The position numbers and the translations under genes were made by a program. Shown one piece after another: positions 1-9,302 of a stretch of 64,000 bases of DNA. The notes below the pieces were generated by a model, which searched no databases, was not told the origin of the DNA, and saw nothing but the letters and a program-made list of their open reading frames with translations. The first letter of the stretch is position 1. Every line of letters begins with the position of its first letter. The DNA comes from Hamiltosporidium tvaerminnensis. Lineage: Eukaryota > Microsporidia > Dubosqiidae. The stretch is taken from assembly GCA_022605425.2 (NCBI GenBank), contig CM061246.1, forward strand, positions 1,671,501-1,735,500, written 5' to 3'.

Positions 1-690
1 AAGAAAGATGATTTATCTGATCTATTCTCTGACACAGACGATCCTTTCTCGCTTTCTAAAATTGGTAAAACATGTTTACTGCAATGGAATACAATATTGG
101 AAAAATATGAGGGTATTTTGAAAGCAGAAAGTCATGAACATTTTCATAATCTGTTTCAGGTGAAAGGATTTGAGGCGAGTTTAAAGTCTAGGCTTATATT
201 GCTGTTTAAGATTTTAATTTATATAATGAGAAATACTCATAATCACGAATTGTATATAATTGATTCAACGCATGCTAACTTTTTATATTCAAGTGATACA
301 GATATATCTTTTTATTCTTTTCTTTTTCATAATGAATTTTACAACAATTTTACACATCCGCATAATACAATGACAATTCGTTACTTCAATTCATTGGATC
401 TTTCCTATTTTACCGAAAAAAAATATGAAATTTCTTCTGACTTCGAGAATGATATAATAGACATTAGTTTTACATATAAAGAGAAGTGTATTACGGATTT
501 TCAAAATGAAGGGCAAAAAAATATTCAAAACAACGTCTTTGATGCTCCATTGCCGGTTTTAAGTGAATTGTACTCTAAATATTCGAATGGTTTATTACTT
601 TGTTCGCAAATATTTAGATATGAATTTTATAAAAATTCAGAATCTCAAAAGCTGCTCTCAATAGAAATATTGGCCAATTTACTTTATTAA
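1..690 (+). CDS. HUWE1/Tom1-type HECT E3 ubiquitin ligase, N-terminal part (5' partial, ends at in-frame stop)
   Basis: The frame is open from base 1, so the true start lies upstream. The stretch WNTILEKYEGIL (about residues 29-40 here) and the following helical block resemble the extreme N-terminus of HUWE1 (WVDLLDRFDGIL, the DUF908 start), so only some tens of residues should be missing. The family attaches ubiquitin to nuclear and cytosolic substrates through a C-terminal HECT domain; this part belongs to the helical substrate-binding scaffold. Reading stops at a TAA at 688-690, but the same frame is then open for 1572 codons to 5409, so I read this as one gene with a premature stop rather than two genes. 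Two adjacent genes is the alternative, disfavoured because the next ATG in frame is only at 1012. Family assignment rests on gene order and motifs; the N-terminal match alone is weak. Confidence 0.65.
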   Translation, partial: KKDDLSDLFSDTDDPFSLSKIGKTCLLQWNTILEKYEGILKAESHEHFHNLFQVKGFEASLKSRLILLFKILIYIMRNTHNHELYIIDSTHANFLYSSDTDISFYSFLFHNEFYNNFTHPHNTMTIRYFNSLDLSYFTEKKYEISSDFENDIIDISFTYKEKCITDFQNEGQKNIQNNVFDAPLPVLSELYSKYSNGLLLCSQIFRYEFYKNSESQKLLSIEILANLLY

Positions 691-3600
691 AAAATCCATT
701 CAAAAGTTCAACTCGAAATTATTTTATATTCCGTATATTTTTTTTGCACGAATTTGTTAGAAGATTGTTTCCTTGATAGTTTATCAATATTATCCACAAA
801 TATTTTTTTAATCGCTAAATACCATATTGAAACCGAAGAAACCGTATTTCTAAGAAATGTGATAGAACATATTAGTTTAAAACTTGACTCATGTTCTATT
901 ATTTTAAAAAATGAAATTTATTCATGGCTTAAAACTCGGTTCTATATTTTGTTGAATTTTTTGAATAAAGATTTTATAAAGAAGCAAAAACCTACTAATC
1001 TATTTCTAGAAATGGATTCAAAAAATATTTTTATGTATATTTGCTATATTTTATACGATCAATCGATATTTATAGATTTTATGAATGGTTTTATATCGAA
1101 TAATACATCCCAAATATTAAATGATTTTTACTTCAAAATATTCCATGAAGATACAAATTATGAAATTAAGGATGTTTTTGGTGTCTATTGTAGAAATCAT
1201 GAAGACTATAATGAATATAAACTTTTGTTTTATCAAATATTTGCCAAGATCATAATTTACTTTGTCGAAAATCCACATCTAAATGAACATAATGGAATTA
1301 TTTATCCATTTTGTGAGTATTTTTATAGGTTTACAGAAAATATTATTTTATATAATTCCACTTTTATTGATCACGTCTGTGAAATAATATTAGCAATTTT
1401 TTCTCACAGTGGAAATAATAAAGTATTGTTTTATAAATTTCCGATTTTGAAAAACATATTAAAATACTATTTTTATCAATCGAAAAATGATACCACAGTA
1501 TTTTTCATACATAATATCATATATTTGATCAGATTAAATGCAAATTATTATTTATTTTATAATGATTCGCTTTTTCTAGAAAATTTTATAGATGTGTGGT
1601 TTAAAAATGCTGAGTTGTCAGTTTACTTACTTCTTTTTCCGCTAGAAAAATACATGATGCTAACATATATACAAATATATCTCAATAATCAAAAAATATA
1701 TATATTTAATCTTGATTTGCTTTTATGTCATTTAAATGATATGAATACCCTAAGTAATGTAGATATGAACGTCTTCTTAAATTTCAAAAAATTAAGTGTA
1801 CCATTTTCATTCACATCCAAATATTTCGATTTTCTTAAAAGTATAAATGAATATAATATAGTTGAAACTTGTTCTTGTTATGATTTTCATTACAAACATG
1901 TGCTTGAATTAAGTGAAATGATCTTAAATAGTGTTTATTTAAAAATAAAATATGAAACAGAAATAGATATTTATTCTGCGATTCAAATAGAAGATTATCA
2001 TTATTATTGTACTGATGTTAGTTTTTTATTGAAAATAAACTATCTTATAGTGAAGAAGCTTGCAAGTAATTTTTCAGAAAAATTTCTAGTATTTGAATCA
2101 ATTCATCGTTTTATTTCGAACATAGAGATTGGAATACTTCTTGACTTGGTAAGTCTCGACAAAACAAATCCTAACTATTACAAAAAAATTTCTAAATCAT
2201 TTGTATTTCTTAAACATTTGGAAGAAAACATTGAACATGTATATTCTATCGAACAGCATATCTCTAGATACGAATGTATTAAACGAATCATTGGTATAGT
2301 TACTTTAATTTACAAGAGGATGTTTTTATCAATCAAGTTACCCATTATTTCTATAAGCTCTGATGAAATCAACATTGTGGATCTCGATTGTAAATTAAAT
2401 GCACTTAATAATTCAGATATGGATATAATTTCGTTTATTTTCGAACGAAATTATGTTTTAATTTTGAAACTTTTATTAAGATTCCAAAAATTTCCAAGAA
2501 TAATACCACCGGAGGATTGTAACGAATCCATTGGATTTATATATTTTATACATAAAATATCATCTGATATGGTTACTTTAGATCCGAATTTGATTTCTAT
2601 ATATTTTAGATATATAAATCAGAACATTGGAATACTTTATAAATACGAATATAAAGAATTAATTAATTTATTACAGATACTTATAAATCATTCGGTAAAA
2701 TATTGTTCCACATATCAAATTGATCTGCAGAGCGTTAAAAACAAAGTTTTAAAAATTTTAAGAAGTCTTGTGAATAGAATAAATATATTTAACGAAACAA
2801 AAATTTATGAATTTATCGATTTAACATTTGATTTTTTAGAAGAAAATATTTCACTTTTAAGCTTAGAAGATTTTCTATTGTTTTTAAACGAACTAAGTTT
2901 TTCGTCAGAAAAAATTGAAAAAATTATTTCAGAGTTAAAATTATTCTCAAAAATTTTAGTTTTAATTGCAAAATTCGATAACCATTATGTAAAAGATTTA
3001 AATAATACTGTAAATATTATAGAAAACCCTTTTTTACATCCTTTTTTGAACGATTCATTTTTAAATCTTAATTTTACTGATTTTTTTAAAGAAGCTCAAA
3101 AAGATCAAGATTCAATTTTTTTCTTTATTTTTAAACACATTAATTTAATTGAGGATCCGAAAGTATATTTCGATAAAAATGCCAGTAAAATTGATAAATA
3201 TTTAAAAATATTAAGGTATAATATTGTGACAAATATAAATAACAATAAATCAATGGAATATAAAAAATCGAGTTTATTCCTACCAAATTTGAACGTTGAT
3301 TATAAAGAAGAATCAGATGTATTTATATACCTCATTTCCTTGGTAAGATTATCTAATTATTCCAACATTATATCTAAGTCAGAAATTTATACATATTTCG
3401 ACATTTCGAAGGTTTTGGAATTTTTAAAAATCAGATGTAAGAAAAATCCAGAAAATAAAGATTTAATTTTAGATTGTGCATATACATATCTCATATCCTT
3501 ATTTGAAGACGAATTGTATTTAGTAAGTTCTTTTATTTATGTTATTCATTTTTATGACCATTTACCGAGTAATATTACCGAGTACTTTAATCAAAAGTTT

Positions 3601-5409
3601 ATTTATACACCTAAAATACAAAACAAAGATAATATTCATTCAAATCCTATAAAAGATGATGATATTAAGTTAAAGGCCACAATTTTACATGATATCATTA
3701 ATATTTTAAAACAAGAAGTATATTTTTACAAAATATTTGCGCTACAATTTTTATCAGAACTTATTGCAACATTCCCTTCTCTGTTAAATATTATAAAAAA
3801 TGATATACATAAGGATTTTATCAATAGATTAGAATTTACATATTTATTAGGTATCGAGTTTAATAGATCTAATTGTAGTGAATGGGATTTATGTTTTAGG
3901 TTTGGATACTTTATTACCGTTTCATTATATAGAGGTAGTCTAAATTATGCCAAAGAAATGATCGAAAAAATATGTTCGTTATTAAATGAAAGTAATCAAC
4001 ACCGTTCTATAAATTTCATTTCATTGATTTACAAAATATTGGCTTCAGAGATTTGTTGTTGTAAGTATATTCAATATCTGAACATAATTAATCCTAAATT
4101 TTATGATAAAAATTGTAAAACAAACTGCGAAAAAAGAAAAAACGAAATTTTTAAAATATTTTTATCAAACAATATTTTAAACATATTATTATTAAAAGGC
4201 AAAGAGATATATAATGAAGAGATTTTTAGATCTAATTATATAAATGTTCTTATGGATCTTTGGGACGCCTTCTTTGAATATAGTAAAAATGGTAAAATTA
4301 AGATTGATAAAAAATATTTGATATGTTGCCTATTTCAGTTTTATGTGCCCAATTCTTCTGATATTTTATTTCCAAAGTGTCTCATCAAATACAAAAACCT
4401 AAAAATTGGTTCCATAAAAATTTCATCTAAATCTGAATTTCAAACATTTGAAAAGCTCAATCTAAAAAGATTATCTAAAATAAAAACCGTGGATTTCGGT
4501 TATATTTTAAAATGCGATCACGAAATATGGAATTCCAGAGATTATGAATGTATAAAGTTTTTCGATCCAAAACTAAAGTCATCAAATAATTTTTATGCAG
4601 TGAATATTAATGGAATAGAAACCATAGCGATAGACTTTAAATCCAAATCTTTTCAAAATAAGCAAATCATTGATTGTTTAAAAAGAAAATTAAAATTGTA
4701 CGATTTACCAGAAGAAGTATACAAAGTTATAAATTCAAAATTGTTTTTAAAAGAAGCTACATTGGATATAAACATTGGCTGTGATCACCATAATAATATT
4801 TTCAATCTCGATAATATAATGTCTGATATATATGCAAATGTATTATTGAATACCAATCTTGTAGATAAAAAAGAATATTTTGAGCCTCAATTGTCTATTG
4901 TAGAAGGTAATTTTGATGAAAATGTTGTTTTGAAAGGTTTAATTTTCTTATGTATATTTTCTAAACCAGAAGATTTTATAGAACTGATAGAAATTAGTAA
5001 AAAAATATTAGATACTTATTCGAATCTGGAATGTTTAGAAAGATACATTGAAAGTATAGCGCATGAAATTGAAGATTCAAAATTAAATGAGGGAAATGAG
5101 ATGTATTTTGGAAAACTCGAAGGTTTTAAAAAAATCGCAACATTTTTCATGAGTAATAAGTATTTTATAAAAGAAGATTTATTATTTGAATTATTGTTCC
5201 TTGAATTATTTTTTTTCGATGAAAATGAAAGATATTTTTCAGGTATTTTTTTTAAATTTTCTGAAATTACTCATGAGTTCTTAAATTGGATGAAGTATAT
5301 TAAACAATCAAAAAGGCAAAACATCGTTTTTGAAATTCTAAATACACAGAACAAGATATCAAAATGTGTTTTAGGGGGATCTTTTGAATATTTTTTCGGT
5401 ATATCTTGA
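691..5409 (+). CDS. HUWE1/Tom1-type HECT E3 ubiquitin ligase, central helical scaffold
   Basis: This is the same frame as the segment before the TAA at 688-690 and has no other stop until 5407-5409. It codes for about 1570 residues of Leu/Ile/Phe/Asn-rich alpha-helical sequence without recognisable domains, as expected for the ARM-like ring of Tom1/HUWE1 proteins. The first ATG in frame is at 1012; an open stretch of 107 codons precedes it, which argues that translation enters from upstream. It overlaps the next segment by 26 nt in another frame. The overlap follows a GGGGG run at 5374-5378, and dropping one G would make this frame run into the HECT segment. The total product would be about 2350 residues in the window, shorter than yeast Tom1 (about 3270) but in keeping with microsporidian shortening. 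Confidence 0.75.
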   Translation, partial: KIHSKVQLEIILYSVYFFCTNLLEDCFLDSLSILSTNIFLIAKYHIETEETVFLRNVIEHISLKLDSCSIILKNEIYSWLKTRFYILLNFLNKDFIKKQKPTNLFLEMDSKNIFMYICYILYDQSIFIDFMNGFISNNTSQILNDFYFKIFHEDTNYEIKDVFGVYCRNHEDYNEYKLLFYQIFAKIIIYFVENPHLNEHNGIIYPFCEYFYRFTENIILYNSTFIDHVCEIILAIFSHSGNNKVLFYKFPILKNILKYYFYQSKNDTTVFFIHNIIYLIRLNANYYLFYNDSLFLENFIDVWFKNAELSVYLLLFPLEKYMMLTYIQIYLNNQKIYIFNLDLLLCHLNDMNTLSNVDMNVFLNFKKLSVPFSFTSKYFDFLKSINEYNIVETCSCYDFHYKHVLELSEMILNSVYLKIKYETEIDIYSAIQIEDYHYYCTDVSFLLKINYLIVKKLASNFSEKFLVFESIHRFISNIEIGILLDLVSLDKTNPNYYKKISKSFVFLKHLEENIEHVYSIEQHISRYECIKRIIGIVTLIYKRMFLSIKLPIISISSDEINIVDLDCKLNALNNSDMDIISFIFERNYVLILKLLLRFQKFPRIIPPEDCNESIGFIYFIHKISSDMVTLDPNLISIYFRYINQNIGILYKYEYKELINLLQILINHSVKYCSTYQIDLQSVKNKVLKILRSLVNRINIFNETKIYEFIDLTFDFLEENISLLSLEDFLLFLNELSFSSEKIEKIISELKLFSKILVLIAKFDNHYVKDLNNTVNIIENPFLHPFLNDSFLNLNFTDFFKEAQKDQDSIFFFIFKHINLIEDPKVYFDKNASKIDKYLKILRYNIVTNINNNKSMEYKKSSLFLPNLNVDYKEESDVFIYLISLVRLSNYSNIISKSEIYTYFDISKVLEFLKIRCKKNPENKDLILDCAYTYLISLFEDELYLVSSFIYVIHFYDHLPSNITEYFNQKFIYTPKIQNKDNIHSNPIKDDDIKLKATILHDIINILKQEVYFYKIFALQFLSELIATFPSLLNIIKNDIHKDFINRLEFTYLLGIEFNRSNCSEWDLCFRFGYFITVSLYRGSLNYAKEMIEKICSLLNESNQHRSINFISLIYKILASEICCCKYIQYLNIINPKFYDKNCKTNCEKRKNEIFKIFLSNNILNILLLKGKEIYNEEIFRSNYINVLMDLWDAFFEYSKNGKIKIDKKYLICCLFQFYVPNSSDILFPKCLIKYKNLKIGSIKISSKSEFQTFEKLNLKRLSKIKTVDFGYILKCDHEIWNSRDYECIKFFDPKLKSSNNFYAVNINGIETIAIDFKSKSFQNKQIIDCLKRKLKLYDLPEEVYKVINSKLFLKEATLDINIGCDHHNNIFNLDNIMSDIYANVLLNTNLVDKKEYFEPQLSIVEGNFDENVVLKGLIFLCIFSKPEDFIELIEISKKILDTYSNLECLERYIESIAHEIEDSKLNEGNEMYFGKLEGFKKIATFFMSNKYFIKEDLLFELLFLELFFFDENERYFSGIFFKFSEITHEFLNWMKYIKQSKRQNIVFEILNTQNKISKCVLGGSFEYFFGIS

Positions 5410-7051
5410 AAAAATGAGATTCTATTTGATCAGCAAATATTTTTATTCAAATCTAAATTCTAGTGATCCAGAAATAAAACATTTTTACAAAGAAGCAGAT
5501 AATTTTTTTAGTCTTCTGAATCAAATAAATTTTATAGAAAAATATGACAAATCTGAGATCATTTTCAAATTTTTTGATACGATTCGGAAAAACCCACTGA
5601 TTCCATATTTTATTAATTCTCTTGATATTGAAAATGAGATATTCATTTATTTATTTGATATTTATATAAAAATAATTGAAAAATGTTGTCAAATATATTT
5701 CATAATAAGGCAAAGGGTTTTTAATTTTAAAAAGCTTGAAAACTATAAAAAATATTTTATATCAGAAGATTTTATCTGTTTTTTATTTGAAATTGATCAT
5801 TTTGAATCAAAATTTCGGAATTTAAACGAGAAAAACATTGCAAAGATCGATAATCTGATTTCTTTTTTTTATAGGATAAAAAATATTTTTTCAAATTTCG
5901 ATAAAATATTTTTTAATTTCAGATGCTTATCGTTAAAAACCAAGTTACTGCTTATCCCCAAACCTGATCGAGATCAAAACCTGTTATTTGATTCATATGT
6001 TTTTCTTCAAATAGATCGAAATAATATTATTGAATCCACGATTGACGCTTTTAAAAACTTTTCAAACGAAATATTTAGTCAAAAAAACTGGTTCGTAAAA
6101 TATTCAAACGAAGAAGGTAGTGGCATAGGTCTTTTGTATGAATTCTTTAATATTTTTGGAAAATGTATCGATGAGAGTGATTATTTTGCACCATTTAAAT
6201 CACTAGAATTTATAATTATTTGCGTTTCATCACCAGAAGAACAAAATAAAATCGAACAACTTTACTATTTTACCGGTGTAATTATGGCAAAAAGTATATT
6301 TATGAACTCAGTTATGAGCTTTGAATTTATAAATTCGTTTTATTTGTATTTATTACAAGAAAAATTCAATATTGAGGATTTGAAAGATATTGATTTTGAA
6401 TATTACAAAAATCTTATTTCTTTGAGAAATGTTGAAAACCACGATCCAGATTTAACCTTTGATATTTCTGTAAAAATTGGACAAAAAATCATTTCTCGAA
6501 ACCTCATCGAAAATGGTTCAGAAATAAAAGTTACCAAAGATAATTTGGAAGATTATATTCAAAAAATGGCAGAATTCAAAATGTTCAAAGGTATGGAAGT
6601 ATATTTAGATAAGTTAAAAGAAGGATTTCAATCATTGTTTAATCATTGCTTTTATAATATGTTCACACACTCTGACTTAAAAATAGTAATAGAAGGTGAA
6701 AAAAGAATAAATATAAATGAATGGAAGGCAGCAACACGTTATGGAGGAAAATATTATACCGATCATCAACTTATTGTTTGGTTCTGGAATTTTTTAAGAA
6801 AATCAGATGAAATTACAAAGCGTAAATTGTTGTTTTTTACTACCGGCTTGTCATATTTACCTATAGGTGGATTTAAATCTTCTAAATTTATTGATCATCC
6901 TTTTACAATAACCTCCGATGATAGAAAAGATTTATTTCCAAGGTCACAAACATGTTCCAATTTATTAATTTTACCTTTATACGATCAAGAAGATGTGTTA
7001 TTAGATAAAATTGAACATGCAATCGAAGTTATAAATTATGGTTTTATGTAA
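5384..7051 (+). CDS. HUWE1/Tom1-type HECT E3 ubiquitin ligase, C-terminal HECT domain
   Basis: The catalytic end of the ligase. The HECT N-lobe begins near NEEGSGIG (codon at 6104, about residue 241 of this frame). The family block INEWKAATRYGG with DHQLIVWFW follows, then the C-lobe FTTGLSYLPIGGFK and the active-site cysteine in RSQTCSNLLILP (Cys codon 6953-6955, 31 residues before the end). The protein ends in GFM, close to the usual aromatic C-terminus needed for ubiquitin transfer. The frame opens after a TAG at 5372-5374, and its first ATG is 5414; initiation there would still give a complete HECT domain, but about 1800 residues of matching scaffold lie directly upstream one frame away. 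I infer one gene with a +1 shift at the G5 run (5374-5378). The HECT identification is secure. Confidence 0.93.
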   Translation: MNIFSVYLEKMRFYLISKYFYSNLNSSDPEIKHFYKEADNFFSLLNQINFIEKYDKSEIIFKFFDTIRKNPLIPYFINSLDIENEIFIYLFDIYIKIIEKCCQIYFIIRQRVFNFKKLENYKKYFISEDFICFLFEIDHFESKFRNLNEKNIAKIDNLISFFYRIKNIFSNFDKIFFNFRCLSLKTKLLLIPKPDRDQNLLFDSYVFLQIDRNNIIESTIDAFKNFSNEIFSQKNWFVKYSNEEGSGIGLLYEFFNIFGKCIDESDYFAPFKSLEFIIICVSSPEEQNKIEQLYYFTGVIMAKSIFMNSVMSFEFINSFYLYLLQEKFNIEDLKDIDFEYYKNLISLRNVENHDPDLTFDISVKIGQKIISRNLIENGSEIKVTKDNLEDYIQKMAEFKMFKGMEVYLDKLKEGFQSLFNHCFYNMFTHSDLKIVIEGEKRININEWKAATRYGGKYYTDHQLIVWFWNFLRKSDEITKRKLLFFTTGLSYLPIGGFKSSKFIDHPFTITSDDRKDLFPRSQTCSNLLILPLYDQEDVLLDKIEHAIEVINYGFM

Positions 7052-9302
7052 TACAGAAGTAATAAGTGCTACTTCCTAATCCTAGTTTTAAAATTTAAAA
7101 CATAATCTTTAAATGAAATAAGTCAGTATAATTCCAAGTTATTGAACCAGTTATTTTTTTTCAAACCATGTCACTGTTTCTCTAAAAAAAATTTAATAAA
7201 ATAATTTATTTGTTAAGACTTGTTTTATGATCTTTAATCATTGTTTAGGTTTTTATCTCATTCATCAGATTGTTCTTTTTTTGTGAAAGTCTCTATGTTT
7301 TGTCTTCAATATTTTACTTAAATTAAAGCTACCACATTGAATGCAACGGGTGTCACCGGTGATTACAGTTTATTAAATGTGCAACGAATTATTTCATAAA
7401 TTAACTGTTACCTGTAAATTATATTTAAACAAAATATTTAATACATAGTGAAAAATTCATTTTGATCAAAGAAAAAAACCGGTAAAATTTGTGTGGTATT
7501 CAACAATTTAAATCTATTCTAAACAAATATTTAAAATCTTTGATGTATGTTTGCAGAATACATTCTTATTCATTGATATAGGAAAATATAATATTTCATA
7601 CCTCAATCCAAAATCTTTCCATGTGGTCGTACATGTCATTTTCTAACTCTTTTCGGGATTTTATATAAATTCTAAATCATCACAAAACTAGTGAAATTTA
7701 GAATAAAGCTGAATTATTAAATAAAATATTGCTATTATTCCAAGTATAAACTATAGATATGGTTGTAAATTTAATTTTTTCTTTCAAAGTACGACCATAA
7801 TGAAATCTTCTATTAAATATTCGTGTAATCTCCCAACGGCGACGACTCGCCCTGAAATGTTTAATTGATTATAAAAACTTAAGATTCCAACAACAGTGTT
7901 CTGATTAAGAATCTGACTTTTATAAATTGTTAATCAATCTTACACAGCCAAGATTAGTATGCAGATATACAACAAAAAAAATTTTAAAGGTAGATTGTTT
8001 TAAAAAACTATTAGCACTAACTATTTTAAAAACACTTTCTAGATTGTAGTACATTGTAAGAAAAGCATTAATTAATGTTTTTTTAAGTTTTTATTTTTAA
8101 GTAAGATCTAATCCAATATATTTGTTAGAATTTCTTTTTAAGCTTTGCTACTGCTACATAAATAACTATAGAATAATATAATATTTTTTTGTCTTTCGTC
8201 TGAAAAATTTATTTATATTCTTAATGATAATTACGAAAAACAATTATTATTTATATGGACTATGGAATTTTATACCTGATTAAATTAAAAGATTAACAAT
8301 AAAGGTCACTAGGAAGTTGAAGAAAAATGAAACAACAAATACAGCGCATCATTAAAAAACGATTGATTCGAAAAAATTCTAAAAAGAAAGAATACATAAT
8401 AATTCAAACGAGATTGTATACGGAGCAGAACATATCAACCATAAAATATCAAGATAATGCTCGTAAAAAATTAAATCAAATAGATTAGAATACGAGAAAT
8501 ATCCAGACAAAAGGATCCTGTATTTTTATCAGGAAATTCCTCAACAAGACGGCAAATAATTCAGATATGAAAAACTAAAAAAAATATAAAATCACAAACG
8601 TAGCAATGGTATAAAATCCCAATTGAAAAGATTGAAAATTTATTGCTCTGAAAATAAAGTCTAATATTATAAATCAAATCAACCTTATTTTTCTCTATTG
8701 AATGTAAACTTTAGTTTTGTTCAAAGAACCTTAAATATTCATTACAAATAACATCTGACATTTAAAAAATATCTCTTTTTTTTAGTTTCAACAATTTCAA
8801 GAAAATCCTGAAAAGATTAACTGTATCTAAAGCCAATCAAAAAAGTTTTTTTTTGACTTTTAAAATTATTATTCCGAATTTTGACATCAGTTTTTATTTA
8901 TGATCAAGTATAAGTTTAAAAAATATTTTTAAAATATATCATAGTGCTTCAAAACATAAATATTCTAAAGCTGCTTTTGATTTTTGCAAATAAATCTATC
9001 CTTAGAGATATTAACAAGAACTATTTTATTTGTTCTTAAATATTTTTCTTAACAATTTAACCTTCAAAAAATACAACCATTATTTTCGCTCTTTTCATCT
9101 TCTACAACATAAAGTTAATTTTTTATTTTCTGACCTTTCCATGAAAAACATTACAAGGGTAACAAAATTAAGAAAATTATAATATGATGATTTATAACAC
9201 ACAATTTTACGACAAAGCTTAAAATATGAGGTAAAAAATAAAATTAATTTGATATTAAATTTTAAATTATTAAAACACAATTAAATAATTCCTAATTATC
9301 TT
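7052..9302. other. AT-rich intergenic region, no gene
   Basis: About 2.25 kb between the convergent HECT and Tel1 genes. No ORF longer than about 60 codons looks real. A 53-codon Lys/Ile-rich ORF at 8327-8488 (+) and the sequence after it to about 8700 look faintly like the basic stretch that precedes the reverse transcriptase in REL-type LINEs, but the resemblance is too weak to call. Confidence 0.6.

Noticed and set aside
8327-8488. 53-codon basic ORF
   Set aside because: Short, no CCC motif, only faint likeness to a LINE segment.
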